A DNA stretch of 64,000 nt from JACOTK01 sp963743945 (GTDB taxonomy: Bacteria > Actinomycetota > Acidimicrobiia > Acidimicrobiales > CADCSY01). Location of the stretch: the NCBI GenBank assembly GCA_963743945.1, contig CAVURO010000001.1, forward strand, positions 62,001-126,000. The letters are read 5' to 3'. Shown here piece after piece: positions 54,914 through 63,785 of the stretch. The position numbers and the translations under genes were made by a program. Numbering within the stretch: the first letter of the stretch is position 1; every line of letters begins with the position of its first letter. The notes below the pieces were generated by a model. That model searched no databases, had not been told where the DNA came from, and saw only the letters and a program-made list of their open reading frames with translations.

Positions 54914-56998
54914 TCAGCCGGAGCGGAAGGGGGTCTTGACCGCACGGTGAACCCGAGGCGCCAACCACCGCCACACCTCGGCGCCACCCTCGGCGGTGAA
55001 GTGCACGCCGTCATAGCGCATGGTCACCCCGTTGATCTGTTCACGCGGCTCGCCGTCGGGACAGAGATAGGCGCCGAAGTCGACGGGTTTGACCAGACTC
55101 CCGTATCGCCCGGCCACGCCCAGCATGATCGTGTTGAACCACTCGGCCCGAAAGGGATCGTTCCGGTCGCTGTCCGGTCCCCCGAGTCTTGCCTCGGTCT
55201 CGCGGTAACACGGCGCCGTCAGCAGGACCAGAGGCGTCCGGTTCGCCGTGACGATGTCGAAAGCCGTCGTGAGCTGAGCCTCCAGATATGACGCGTACTC
55301 GGGTGTCCCGACCCGGAGCAGTCGGCCGTCGACCTCACGGTCGAGCACCTCCCATGCGCCGAGCAACATCACCACCACGTCCGGGCGGCTGTCGTTCATG
55401 CCCTGACGCCAAATCTGCTCCCAGCCGTCGCAGTGGCGGAAGCTGAGGGGATGCGGATGTCCGTCGACATAGGGCTGACCCGGCACGACGCCACAGCCCA
55501 GGATGGCGGTGACACCGACCGACAGCGTGGGATCAACCGTCTCCGGTGAGAAGCCGAACCCCAAGGTGAACGCCACCGAATCCCCCGTGATGAGCACCTT
55601 GAGGTGCTCCCCCGTGCCATCGGGCGCCGTGCCGTCGAGCGCCGAGCCGTCAGGCGCCGTGGTGTCGGTGGTCTGCCGAGCCGCCGGGAGCTTCGCCGTG
55701 CCGGTGGGCGAGCTGGCGAGCATCGTGGACAACGTTGTGCCGATCGCCGCCTCGCTCGGCAGACCCCCGGGGGTGCTCGTCGGGCCTGTTGGACTCTGGA
55801 CGACGACCACCATCGCTGCAACCACGGCCATCGCTCCCGACGCCACTGCTGCCCTGGTCAGCCCGAACGACCAGTGGGTCACCCGCCGCTCCGGCCGCGG
55901 TCGGGCGAACCTCGCCATTCGCAGCACCGGCCGCTCGACGATGAAGTAGGAAGCGAGAGCGAGCATCAGGCTCGCCTCGAGCCGAACGCTCCAAAGAGCC
56001 CACGAATCGAGACCGGTCCGCTCCGAGGTGAGCACGATGTTCACCGGCCAGTGCCACAGATACAGGCCGTAGGAGATCCTTCCCAGCCATCGGAAGGGGA
56101 GCCATGACAGTGTCGCCTTCACGACCCCTCGTCCCGGCTGCACGCCGGCGACGATGACCATGGCGACCAACAACGATGTTCCCAGCAGGCCACCTCGGTA
56201 GAGCCAGGGGAACGTATCGTGAACAAGCACGACGCCGGCGACCAAGGCTGCGAGCGCAGCGATGCCCGTCACCTCGAACAGCCACCGCAACCGCGAGGAA
56301 AGGGTGACCTTGGCCAACAGCAGGGCCAAGCCGGCGCCCATGAGAAGCTCCTGGGCCCGAGTGTCGGTGCCGTAGTAGATCCTCGAGAGGTCTCCGTTCG
56401 ACCACAGCACCGCTGCCCACGCGGCGGAGGCCACCGCCGCGCCCACCACCAGCAGCGTCAGACGCCCGAGACGACCTCGGGTGACGCGCAGTCCGGCCCA
56501 GACGACCAAGGGCCAGATCAGGTACCACTGCTCCTCGACCGCAAGTGACCAGGTGTGGCGCAGCGGCGAGGGGTCTGCGAACTGGGCGAAGTAGGACTGA
56601 CCACTGACGATGAATCGCCAGTTCGCGACGTATCCCAGTGCTGCGAGGATGTCGAGGCGCAGACCGGATCGCTCCGCCGGATCGGCCAGGAGGAACAGCC
56701 ATCCCACCATTGCAACCGAGAGCAGGAGCAGCGCCGGCATGAGGCGCTTCACGCGCCGAACCCAAAAGGCGCGGATGTCGATACGCCCGGTCTGACGCCA
56801 TTCCTGGACCAGAAGCGCCGTGATCAGATAGCCACTGAGGACGAAGAAGACGTCGACGCCCAGGAAGCCACCGGGCGCCCGGCTGACCCCCCCGTGATAG
56901 GCAAGCACCGCGAAGACCGCCAGACCACGCAGACCGTCCAGGGCAGGCTGATACCCGAGCCGGTGCCGCCCTGTTGCTTCATCCCCCGACGCGCTCAC
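54914..56998 (-). CDS. Acyltransferase-3 (OafA/YrhL-like) with C-terminal SGNH domain
   Basis: A 694-residue protein from GTG 56998. The first 400 residues are an acyltransferase-3 membrane domain of about ten segments, with the catalytic-site segment LDGLRGLAVFAVLAYH, DVFFVLSGYLIT and RRVKRLMPA. A low-complexity linker (about 445-490, with SALDGTAPDG) then leads to an SGNH domain: ITGDSVAFTLGF, VVMLLGAWEVLDREV and DGVHFTAEGGAEVW. Such proteins O-acetylate or otherwise acylate surface polysaccharides. The SGNH part is paralogous to the separate gene at 53915. Envelope modification fits the glycan-synthesis block. Confidence 0.9.
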   Translation of the reverse strand: MSASGDEATGRHRLGYQPALDGLRGLAVFAVLAYHGGVSRAPGGFLGVDVFFVLSGYLITALLVQEWRQTGRIDIRAFWVRRVKRLMPALLLLSVAMVGWLFLLADPAERSGLRLDILAALGYVANWRFIVSGQSYFAQFADPSPLRHTWSLAVEEQWYLIWPLVVWAGLRVTRGRLGRLTLLVVGAAVASAAWAAVLWSNGDLSRIYYGTDTRAQELLMGAGLALLLAKVTLSSRLRWLFEVTGIAALAALVAGVVLVHDTFPWLYRGGLLGTSLLVAMVIVAGVQPGRGVVKATLSWLPFRWLGRISYGLYLWHWPVNIVLTSERTGLDSWALWSVRLEASLMLALASYFIVERPVLRMARFARPRPERRVTHWSFGLTRAAVASGAMAVVAAMVVVVQSPTGPTSTPGGLPSEAAIGTTLSTMLASSPTGTAKLPAARQTTDTTAPDGSALDGTAPDGTGEHLKVLITGDSVAFTLGFGFSPETVDPTLSVGVTAILGCGVVPGQPYVDGHPHPLSFRHCDGWEQIWRQGMNDSRPDVVVMLLGAWEVLDREVDGRLLRVGTPEYASYLEAQLTTAFDIVTANRTPLVLLTAPCYRETEARLGGPDSDRNDPFRAEWFNTIMLGVAGRYGSLVKPVDFGAYLCPDGEPREQINGVTMRYDGVHFTAEGGAEVWRWLAPRVHRAVKTPFRSG

Positions 56999-57094
56999 CG
57001 GAGAGCCGATTGGTGGTCACACGCGAAACACACGCTGTACCAGTCGGCACAACGTGTGTTTCGGTGAGAACTACCGACGAACGGAAATCAAGGG

Positions 57095-58351
57095 TCAGTT
57101 GCGGCGGATTTCCTTCCAGGGCAGGCCCTTGTCCGTGTCGATGTCACGAGGAAGTCCGAGGACCCGCTCGCCGATCTGGTTGCGCAGCACCTCGGAAGTG
57201 CCACCCTCGATCGTGTTGGCCCGCGAACGGAGGAAGGCGTGCATCCGGCTGTCGGAAGCCCCACCCGCGCCCGGCACCCAGGCGACCGACGCCATTCCGG
57301 CGGCATTCATCGAGAAGCTTGACTTGCGCTGGTTGAACTCGGCGTTGAAGACCTTGTTCACCGAGCTCTCCGGCCCCGGTTGCGCGCCCTGCAGACGAGC
57401 CGAGGACGCACGGAAGGCAGTGATCTCCTTGACCTCCTGCTCGATGTAGAACTGGGCGATCTTCTGACGGACGTTGGCGTCGGTCTTGTCCTCGATGCCG
57501 TCGAGGAAGGACTGCCACGGATCCTTGCGGGTGCCGCCCATGATCGAGGACTGGTCCATCGACAGGCCCGAAAGGGTGGCCCGCTCGTTCATCAGCGTGG
57601 TACGTGCCGCTCGCCATCCGTCACCCACGGCGCCCACCCGGTTGGCATCGGGGATGCGCACATCGGTGAGGTACACCTCGTTGAACTCCGACGATCCGGT
57701 GAGTTGGCGCAACGGGCGAACGTCGACGCCCGGAGTGCTCATCTCGAGGATGAAATAAGTGAGCCCGTCATGCTTGGGAATGTTGGGGTCCGTGCGGGCG
57801 ACCAGCATGCCGAACTTGGCGAACTGACCGATGGAGGTCCAAACCTTCTGGCCGTTGACGATCCACTCGTCGCCGTCGCGCACGGCCTTGGTCGACAACG
57901 ATGCGAGATCCGAACCCGAGCCGGGCTCGCTGAAGAGCTGGCACCAGATCTCCTCACCTGTGAGGATCTTCTTGAGGTACCGCTCCTTCTGAGCCTCGGT
58001 GCCGTGCTCGATGATGGTCGGGCCCGCAAGGCCCACGCCGAGGATGTTGAGGCTGACGAGGGGCAGGCGGTAACGAGCGAGCTCCTCACGCACGATCTGT
58101 TGCATCCACTGCTCGCCGGAGAGACCGCCGTACTCCTTGGGCCACAGCGGAGCGCCGTAGCCGTTGGCGCCCACCAGGGCGTTCCAGGTGAACGGGTTCC
58201 AGTCGCTCGCGCGCTTGGCGGCGTCGAACGCATCGTCGTCGCCGGCGTCGATCGCCTCCATCCAGCCCTTGGGCAGATGGTCACGCAACCAACCGGTGAC
58301 CTCTGCCCGGAACGCGGCGCGCTCCGGTGTGTCTTCGATTTGCCACTTCAT
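57095..58351 (-). CDS. Acyl-CoA dehydrogenase, catalytic subunit
   Basis: A 418-residue flavoenzyme oxidising acyl-CoA to the 2-enoyl-CoA. It has the FAD-binding FSEPGSGSDLAS, KVWTSIGQFA, and a C-terminal NTIEGGTSEVLRNQI with the likely catalytic Glu. ATG 58351 is preceded by AAGGAA; longer starts add unconserved residues. It lies next to a second, split acyl-CoA dehydrogenase that lacks that Glu, the layout known for heteromeric enzymes of steroid side-chain and ring degradation. Substrate inferred only from that context. Confidence 0.92.
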   Translation of the reverse strand: MKWQIEDTPERAAFRAEVTGWLRDHLPKGWMEAIDAGDDDAFDAAKRASDWNPFTWNALVGANGYGAPLWPKEYGGLSGEQWMQQIVREELARYRLPLVSLNILGVGLAGPTIIEHGTEAQKERYLKKILTGEEIWCQLFSEPGSGSDLASLSTKAVRDGDEWIVNGQKVWTSIGQFAKFGMLVARTDPNIPKHDGLTYFILEMSTPGVDVRPLRQLTGSSEFNEVYLTDVRIPDANRVGAVGDGWRAARTTLMNERATLSGLSMDQSSIMGGTRKDPWQSFLDGIEDKTDANVRQKIAQFYIEQEVKEITAFRASSARLQGAQPGPESSVNKVFNAEFNQRKSSFSMNAAGMASVAWVPGAGGASDSRMHAFLRSRANTIEGGTSEVLRNQIGERVLGLPRDIDTDKGLPWKEIRRN

Positions 58352-58388
58352 GAGTGAGATTCCTTCTGGTTTGGGACGACGAGACCGG

Positions 58389-58976
58389 TCAGATGCCGAG
58401 ACGCTGACAGAGCAGCTCACGGTGGTACGTCGGGTCACCGAAGATCAGCTCGGAGGTCTTGGCCCGCTTGTAGTACAGGTGAGCCGGGTGCTCCCAGGTG
58501 AAGCCGATACCGCCATGGATCTGGATGTTCTCGGCTGCGGCGTGGAAGTACGCCTCCGAGCAGTAGGACTTGGCCAGGCAGGCGACCGTGGGCAACTCGT
58601 CGTTGTCCTCGGCGGCGGCCCAACCCGCGTAGTACGCGGCGGACTTTGCCGACTCGACCTCGAGCAGCATGTCGGCGCACTTGTGCTTGATGGCCTGGAA
58701 GGAGCCGATCGGGCGACCGAACTGGACACGATCCTTGGCGTACTGCACGGCCATGTCCATGCAGAACTGGGAGCCGCCAACCTGCTCGGCGGCCAGAGCG
58801 ACCACCGCCTGGTCGAGGGTCTTGCCCAACGCGTCCCAACCCTTGCCCTCGGCGCCGATGAGGCGGGCAGGGGCATCGGTCAGAGTGATCTTGGCCTGCT
58901 TGCGGGTGGTGTCAAGGGTCTGCAACAGCGTGCGGGTGACTCCCGATGCGTTGGCGTCGACGGCGAAGATGCTCAC
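58389..58976 (-). CDS. Acyl-CoA dehydrogenase, C-terminal part of split gene
   Basis: 195 residues corresponding to the middle-to-C-terminal part of an acyl-CoA dehydrogenase: SIFAVDANASGV, FGRPIGSFQAIKHKCADM and IQIHGGIGFTWEHPAH. The region where other family members have the catalytic Glu reads ELIFGDPTYHREL instead, so no catalytic Glu is visible. The start GTG overlaps the stop of the N-terminal part (GTGA) at a run of five Gs. Adding one G would fuse the two into a single chain of about 370 residues (ARSAGGVSIFAVD). It is best read as one gene with a frameshift. Confidence 0.88.
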   Translation of the reverse strand: MSIFAVDANASGVTRTLLQTLDTTRKQAKITLTDAPARLIGAEGKGWDALGKTLDQAVVALAAEQVGGSQFCMDMAVQYAKDRVQFGRPIGSFQAIKHKCADMLLEVESAKSAAYYAGWAAAEDNDELPTVACLAKSYCSEAYFHAAAENIQIHGGIGFTWEHPAHLYYKRAKTSELIFGDPTYHRELLCQRLGI

Positions 58977-59503
58977 GCCCCCGCGCTGCGAGCGGCGACC
59001 AGCAACAGATTGGCGGTGTGGCCGTCGAGCACGAAGGACTTGGTGCCCGAGATGGTGTAGCCGTCTCCTGCCTTGGTGGCGGTCGCGGTGACACCGGACT
59101 CGTCCCAGATCCCGCTCTCCTCGACATAGGCAACGGTCGCGATGGTCTCGCCGGAGGCGATGCCCGGCAGCAGCTCCTTCTTGGCGGCATCATCGCCGCT
59201 GTTCAACAACAGGTTGGCAGCCATCACCACGCTGGAGAAATACGGGGCGCACAGCAACGCACGGCCCATCTCTTCCAGGACCACGACCAGCTCGATGAAG
59301 CCATAGCCCGAGCCACCGAACTCCTCGGGGATGGCAAGGCCCTGCAGGCCGAGCTGTTGACCCATCTGGGACCACACGGCGGGGTCGTAACCCTCGTCGG
59401 TCTCCATGAGGCGACGGACTTCGCTCTCGGGGGACTTGTCCTCCAGGAACTTGCGAACGGACGTCCGAAGCTGCTCCTGCTCCTCGCTGAATGCGAAATT
59501 CAC
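58973..59503 (-). CDS. Acyl-CoA dehydrogenase, N-terminal part of split gene
   Basis: About 176 residues from GTG 59503 (GGGGAG upstream), covering the N-terminal helical domain and part of the middle beta-domain: FAFSEEQEQLRTSVRKFLE, LAIPEEFGGSGYG, YVEESGIWDES. It ends at a TGA just after GGGGG, at the point where the family continues with GGVSIFAVD. The remainder is encoded by 58389-58976. Whether this is a true frameshift, programmed -1 frameshifting or a missed G in the sequence is open. It is the 5' gene of a minus-strand operon with the catalytic dehydrogenase. Confidence 0.88.
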   Translation of the reverse strand: MNFAFSEEQEQLRTSVRKFLEDKSPESEVRRLMETDEGYDPAVWSQMGQQLGLQGLAIPEEFGGSGYGFIELVVVLEEMGRALLCAPYFSSVVMAANLLLNSGDDAAKKELLPGIASGETIATVAYVEESGIWDESGVTATATKAGDGYTISGTKSFVLDGHTANLLLVAARSAGA

Positions 59504-59577
59504 ACCGATCTCCCCTCGTTCTGAGCGCCTCCCGTCGAGGCCACTCACGCGACATGTGAGGAGAATCGTTGTTTGTT

Positions 59578-59595
59578 CTTGACCAGGTAGTCAAG
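59578..59595. promoter_or_regulatory. Palindromic operator candidate between divergent beta-oxidation genes
   Basis: Six-base arms CTTGAC and GTCAAG flank CAGGTA. It is placed in the 111-base gap between the acyl-CoA dehydrogenase operon and the MaoC gene, 20-38 bases upstream of the MaoC start. The symmetry suggests binding of a dimeric regulator, possibly of the TetR family. Confidence 0.45.
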
Positions 59596-59614
59596 TCGGG
59601 GGAAAGATGCTGCC

Positions 59615-60463
59615 ATGAGCCAATCACTTTCCAATGATCTCGTCGGTAAAACGTTCGATCCGATGCCCGTGTCGTGGGACAGCAAGGCCACGATGCTCTA
59701 CGCCTGCGGCGTCGGGGCCAAGCCGGAGACCGAGCTGGACTTCCTCTTCGAGGGCAAGGGTCCCAAGGTTCTTCCGACTTACGGCGTCATCCCCGGCATG
59801 ATGTCCATGGGCGCACTTTTCGGCAGCGGCATCGCCATCAACCCCATGATGATCCTCCACGGTGAGCAGTCGATCATCGTCCATCGGGAGATCCCGGCGG
59901 ACTGCAAGGCAACCGTGACCGGCCGTCTCAGCGAGATCTGGGACAAGGGCAAGGCTGCGGTCATCGGCTGCGAGGGCATCGTCGAGGACGACAACGGTCC
60001 CCTGTTCACCACCAAGGCCACGTTGTTCGTGCGTGACGCCGGTGGCTTCGGCGGCGAACGCGGCCCGTCGACGGCAGGGCTCAACGCGCCACCCGAACGT
60101 GACCCCGATCATGTGGTCGAGTACGTCACCCGTGAGGAGCAGGCTGCGATCTACCGCCTGTCGGGCGACTCGAACCCGCTGCACATCGACCCCTCCTTCG
60201 CCAAGATGGCCGGCTACGAGGCACCTTTCATCCACGGACTGTGCACCTACGGCTTCGTCGGTCGCGCCATCCTGCACACGCTGTGCGGCAGCGATCCTGC
60301 GAAGTTCGGCTCGTTCGCCGCTCGCTTCGCCGATCAGGTCTACCCCGGCGACTCGATCATCACCAAGATGTGGATCGTCGGCGACGGCGAGGCCATCATC
60401 TCGGCCGAGACCCAAAAGGGCAATGTGGTCCTCTCGCAGGCAAAGGCGACCTTCAAGAGCTGA
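59615..60463 (+). CDS. MaoC-like 2-enoyl-CoA hydratase, second copy
   Basis: A 282-residue double hot-dog hydratase with the motif YRLSGDSNPLHIDPSFAKM and HGLCTYGF; Asp and His here are the catalytic pair. It is clearly paralogous to 49073-49930 (shared WDSK/WTSK N-terminus, RDAGGFGGERGPS, and LCGSDPA). It hydrates the 2-enoyl-CoA made by the divergent dehydrogenases. A hairpin follows at 60487-60520. Confidence 0.93.
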   Translation: MSQSLSNDLVGKTFDPMPVSWDSKATMLYACGVGAKPETELDFLFEGKGPKVLPTYGVIPGMMSMGALFGSGIAINPMMILHGEQSIIVHREIPADCKATVTGRLSEIWDKGKAAVIGCEGIVEDDNGPLFTTKATLFVRDAGGFGGERGPSTAGLNAPPERDPDHVVEYVTREEQAAIYRLSGDSNPLHIDPSFAKMAGYEAPFIHGLCTYGFVGRAILHTLCGSDPAKFGSFAARFADQVYPGDSIITKMWIVGDGEAIISAETQKGNVVLSQAKATFKS

Positions 60464-60486
60464 TCACCTTCCTCAACCGGACCCGT

Positions 60487-60520
60487 GAGCCCCCGCTCGG
60501 CATGGACGCCGCGGGGGCTC
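60487..60520 (+). terminator. Hairpin downstream of the MaoC gene
   Basis: GAGCCCCCGC (60487-60496) and GCGGGGGCTC (60511-60520) form a 10-base-pair GC-rich stem with a 14-base loop, between convergent genes. A short T-rich stretch follows (ATTCCGTTT). Confidence 0.7.
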
Positions 60521-60586
60521 ATTCCGTTTCGCCGGGCCTTCCGTTCACCTGACCTGCTGTTCACCTGGGCCGGATGTTCGCCGGCC

Positions 60587-62171
60587 TCAGATGGACCGGC
60601 CGGAATCGGCCCAGTAGGGGTCACGAAGACGACGTTTGAAGATCTTGCCGCTGTCCTCGCGGGGCAGGACATCGTGAAAGGTCACCACGCGAGGCACCTC
60701 GAAGCGGGCCAGATGTGCCCCCACATGGGACCGGACCTCGTCCTCGGTGAGCGTCGCACCGGGTTGGGGTTGCACAGCGGCAGCGACCACCTCACCGAGG
60801 TCGGAGTCGGGAATGCCGAACACCGCGCAGTCGGCAACACCGTCGAGACCGAGGATGGTGGCCTCGATGCGGGCCGGATAGATGTTGGCGCCCCCCGAGA
60901 TGACCATGTCGTTCTTGCGATCGCACAGGTAGAGGAAGCCCTCCTCGTCGAGATAGCCGAGGTCGCCGACGGTGATGAAGCCGTCGAGCTCGATCTCCGC
61001 CCGACGCTCCCAGGCGTTCTGGTACGTGAAGTCCCCGTAGTCGGGAAAGTGCATGTAGATCTCGCCCGTCTCACCCGAGGCCACCGGCGCTCCCGCTTCA
61101 CCGATCACCCGGATCTCGGCCCCCGGGACGGGATGGCCGACGGTGCCGGGATGCGCCAACCACTCGGCGCTGTCGCAGGCCGTGACCGGGCCGCTCTCGG
61201 TCGATCCGTAGTATTCGAAGATGATCGGGCCCCACCAGTCGATCATGGCCCGCTTCACGTCCACAGGGCAGGGCGCAGCGGCATGCACGACGTGTTCCAG
61301 GGAGGAGAGGTCATAGCGCTGTTTGAGCTCGTCGGGGAGGCGAAGCAGACGGATGAACATGGTCGGCACAAGCTGCAGGCGCGTGATGGCGTGCCGCTCG
61401 ATGAGTGCGAGCAGCTCCTCGGGGTCGAAACGACCCTGCAGCACCACCAGCCCCCGACCCCGCAGGGCGGAAAGCGCATAGGTGTTGGGCGCGGAGTGGT
61501 AGAGGGGGGCGGGAATCACCGTGCGCATTCCGGCGACGATGCCCAGCACCTCGGCGTTGACCAGGCGGAGGGCGGCGATCTGGTCGGTGGTCAACGGCTT
61601 GCGTCGGACGCCCTTGGCCCGGCCGGTCGTGCCCGAGGTGTAGATCATGCTCGCAGGGGCCTGGGAGCGCTTCCCCTTGAAGGGCGCCTGTGCGCTCAGC
61701 CATGCATCCCAACCCAACACGACCTTCCCGCTCGACGCATGGCCTCGATCGTCGCCCGCCGCGGGCATGCCACACGCGTCGGGATCGAGGTGGTAGAGCT
61801 CGGCCAACTCGTCCGGGGTGGCCACGACGAGCATCGGCACCCCCGCCGGGCAGACCTCACGCAGGTTGGGCAGGAGGTCCGCATGGACCACGACGGCCTT
61901 CGCCGAGGAGTCGGCCAGCACATGGGCGATCTCCTCACCCTTGGCATGCCAGTTGATCGGCACCGCATAGCCACCGAGCGCTCCAACCCCGAGCGAAGCC
62001 TCGAAGAAGGCGACGTCGTTGCGCAGGAGCAGCGCAACGCTGTCACCCGGACCAACCCCGAACGCCGCAAAGCCACTCGTCGCCCGAGCGGCGCGAGCGA
62101 TGATCTCCTCGCGACCCACGAATCGCTCACCCAGCCAAACGCCGGTTTCCACCGAGGGGGGCCGGAGACCG

Positions 62172-62200
<29 letters not shown>
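60587..62200 (-). CDS. Acyl-CoA synthetase (AMP-forming), ring/branched-acid type unknown
   Basis: A 537-residue ANL ligase from ATG 62200 (AAGGAG five bases before). Motifs: IYTSGTTGRAKGVR (P-loop), EYYGSTESG (A5), DRKNDMVISGGANIYP (hinge/A8) and near the end EDSGKIFKRRLR with the catalytic Lys. It overlaps the end of the MerR gene by 29 bases. It is convergent with the MaoC gene. Its sequence is distant from the two ligases at 1 and 11689. Being in the acyl-CoA dehydrogenase cluster, it probably activates the acid that this cluster degrades. Confidence 0.93.
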
Positions 62201-62654
<454 letters not shown>

Positions 62655-62727
62655 CGCTGAAGTGAAATCCTACCCAGGGGATTCGGAAATCATGCGGGAA
62701 ATCACGTACCTGTCACTTGGTTCACCT

Positions 62728-62779
62728 GGCCTGCTCACGAGGCCTGCTCACGAGGCCGGCTCACGAGGCCGGCTCACGA
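62728..62779. repeat. Tandem repeat, four copies of 13 bp, spanning a stop codon
   Basis: Units GGCCTGCTCACGA (twice) and GGCCGGCTCACGA (twice) run from 62728 to 62779. The stop codon of the minus-strand K+ channel gene (62774-62776) lies in the last unit; the others are downstream of it. Confidence 0.92.
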
Positions 62780-63769
62780 GGCGCTCTGCACGGCGATGTC
62801 GACATCCAGCAGCTGGTCGGTGGTCCCGATCAGGATCAGGACCTGCTCATTGGTCATGACGACGTCGGGGTCGGGATTGGTCGTGAACGTGCCATCCGGA
62901 TGACGCAGCGCCAGCACCAGCGCTCCGGTTCGGTCCCGCAGATGCGAGTCGCGCAGGCTGCACCCCGCCAGGGCCGAGCCCGGAGGAATCGTGACCTCGG
63001 CAAGGCGAAACTCGAGACTGCCGTCGTGCATGACGACGTCGAGGAACTCGGCCACGTTCGGCTGGAGGGCGAAGGCCGCCATGCGCGCACCGCCGATCTC
63101 CTGGGGATTGACGACCCGATTCGCCCCGGCACGGACGAGCTTGGCCTCGGCCGAGGCCAGCCGTGCCCGCGCCACGATGAAGAGACCTTGATTGAGCGAT
63201 CGACCCGACAGCGTGACGAAGAGGTTGTCGGCGTCGGTCGTGAGCGCCGCCAGCAGCGTCGAGGCCTTCTCGATGCCGGCCGCCCTCATCACCTCATCGT
63301 CGGTGGCGTCACCAACGACAAAGGGGTGGACAATGCCCTCGAGCCGTTCGGGGTCGCTGTCGACGACGACGACCGTCGCCCCGTACCCGGCGGCTCGCCG
63401 GGCAACCGTGCGGCCAACACGCCCCCAACCGCAGATGACGACATGACCCGACATCTGATCGATGCGGTGTTGCATACGACGCCTCCTCATGGACTCACTC
63501 AGGCGACCCTCGACCAGGGTTTCCAGAAGCACCCCGAAGGTGTAGAGCGCCGACCCCACGCCACCGAAGATCAGGGCGATGGTGAACACCTTCTCGCCTG
63601 CGCTGAAGGGATGCACCTCCCGAAAGCCAACCGTGGATATCGTGGTCACGGTCTGGTAGAGCGCATCGAGGACGCCGAACCCGAAGGCGAGGTACCCGCC
63701 GGTGCCGGTCACCAAGACGGCGCACAGCAGGCCAAGTCCGCGCCCGACCCGCAGCCAGGGGCTCAACAT
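62774..63769 (-). CDS. Potassium channel with RCK (TrkA-N/TrkA-C) domains
   Basis: A 331-residue two-membrane-segment channel. The pore filter is TISTVGF (residues 43-49, TVGF rather than TVGYGD), preceded and followed by membrane segments. From about residue 105 there is a TrkA-N Rossmann domain (VVICGWGRVGRTVARR, VVVVDSDPE, VVGDATDD) and then a TrkA-C domain. This resembles MthK-type, ligand-gated channels. It ends in a tandem repeat and is preceded by the DUF151 gene on the same strand (gap 16 bases). Confidence 0.9.
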   Translation of the reverse strand: MLSPWLRVGRGLGLLCAVLVTGTGGYLAFGFGVLDALYQTVTTISTVGFREVHPFSAGEKVFTIALIFGGVGSALYTFGVLLETLVEGRLSESMRRRRMQHRIDQMSGHVVICGWGRVGRTVARRAAGYGATVVVVDSDPERLEGIVHPFVVGDATDDEVMRAAGIEKASTLLAALTTDADNLFVTLSGRSLNQGLFIVARARLASAEAKLVRAGANRVVNPQEIGGARMAAFALQPNVAEFLDVVMHDGSLEFRLAEVTIPPGSALAGCSLRDSHLRDRTGALVLALRHPDGTFTTNPDPDVVMTNEQVLILIGTTDQLLDVDIAVQSAS

Positions 63770-63785
63770 CGCTCGACCAAACGTG

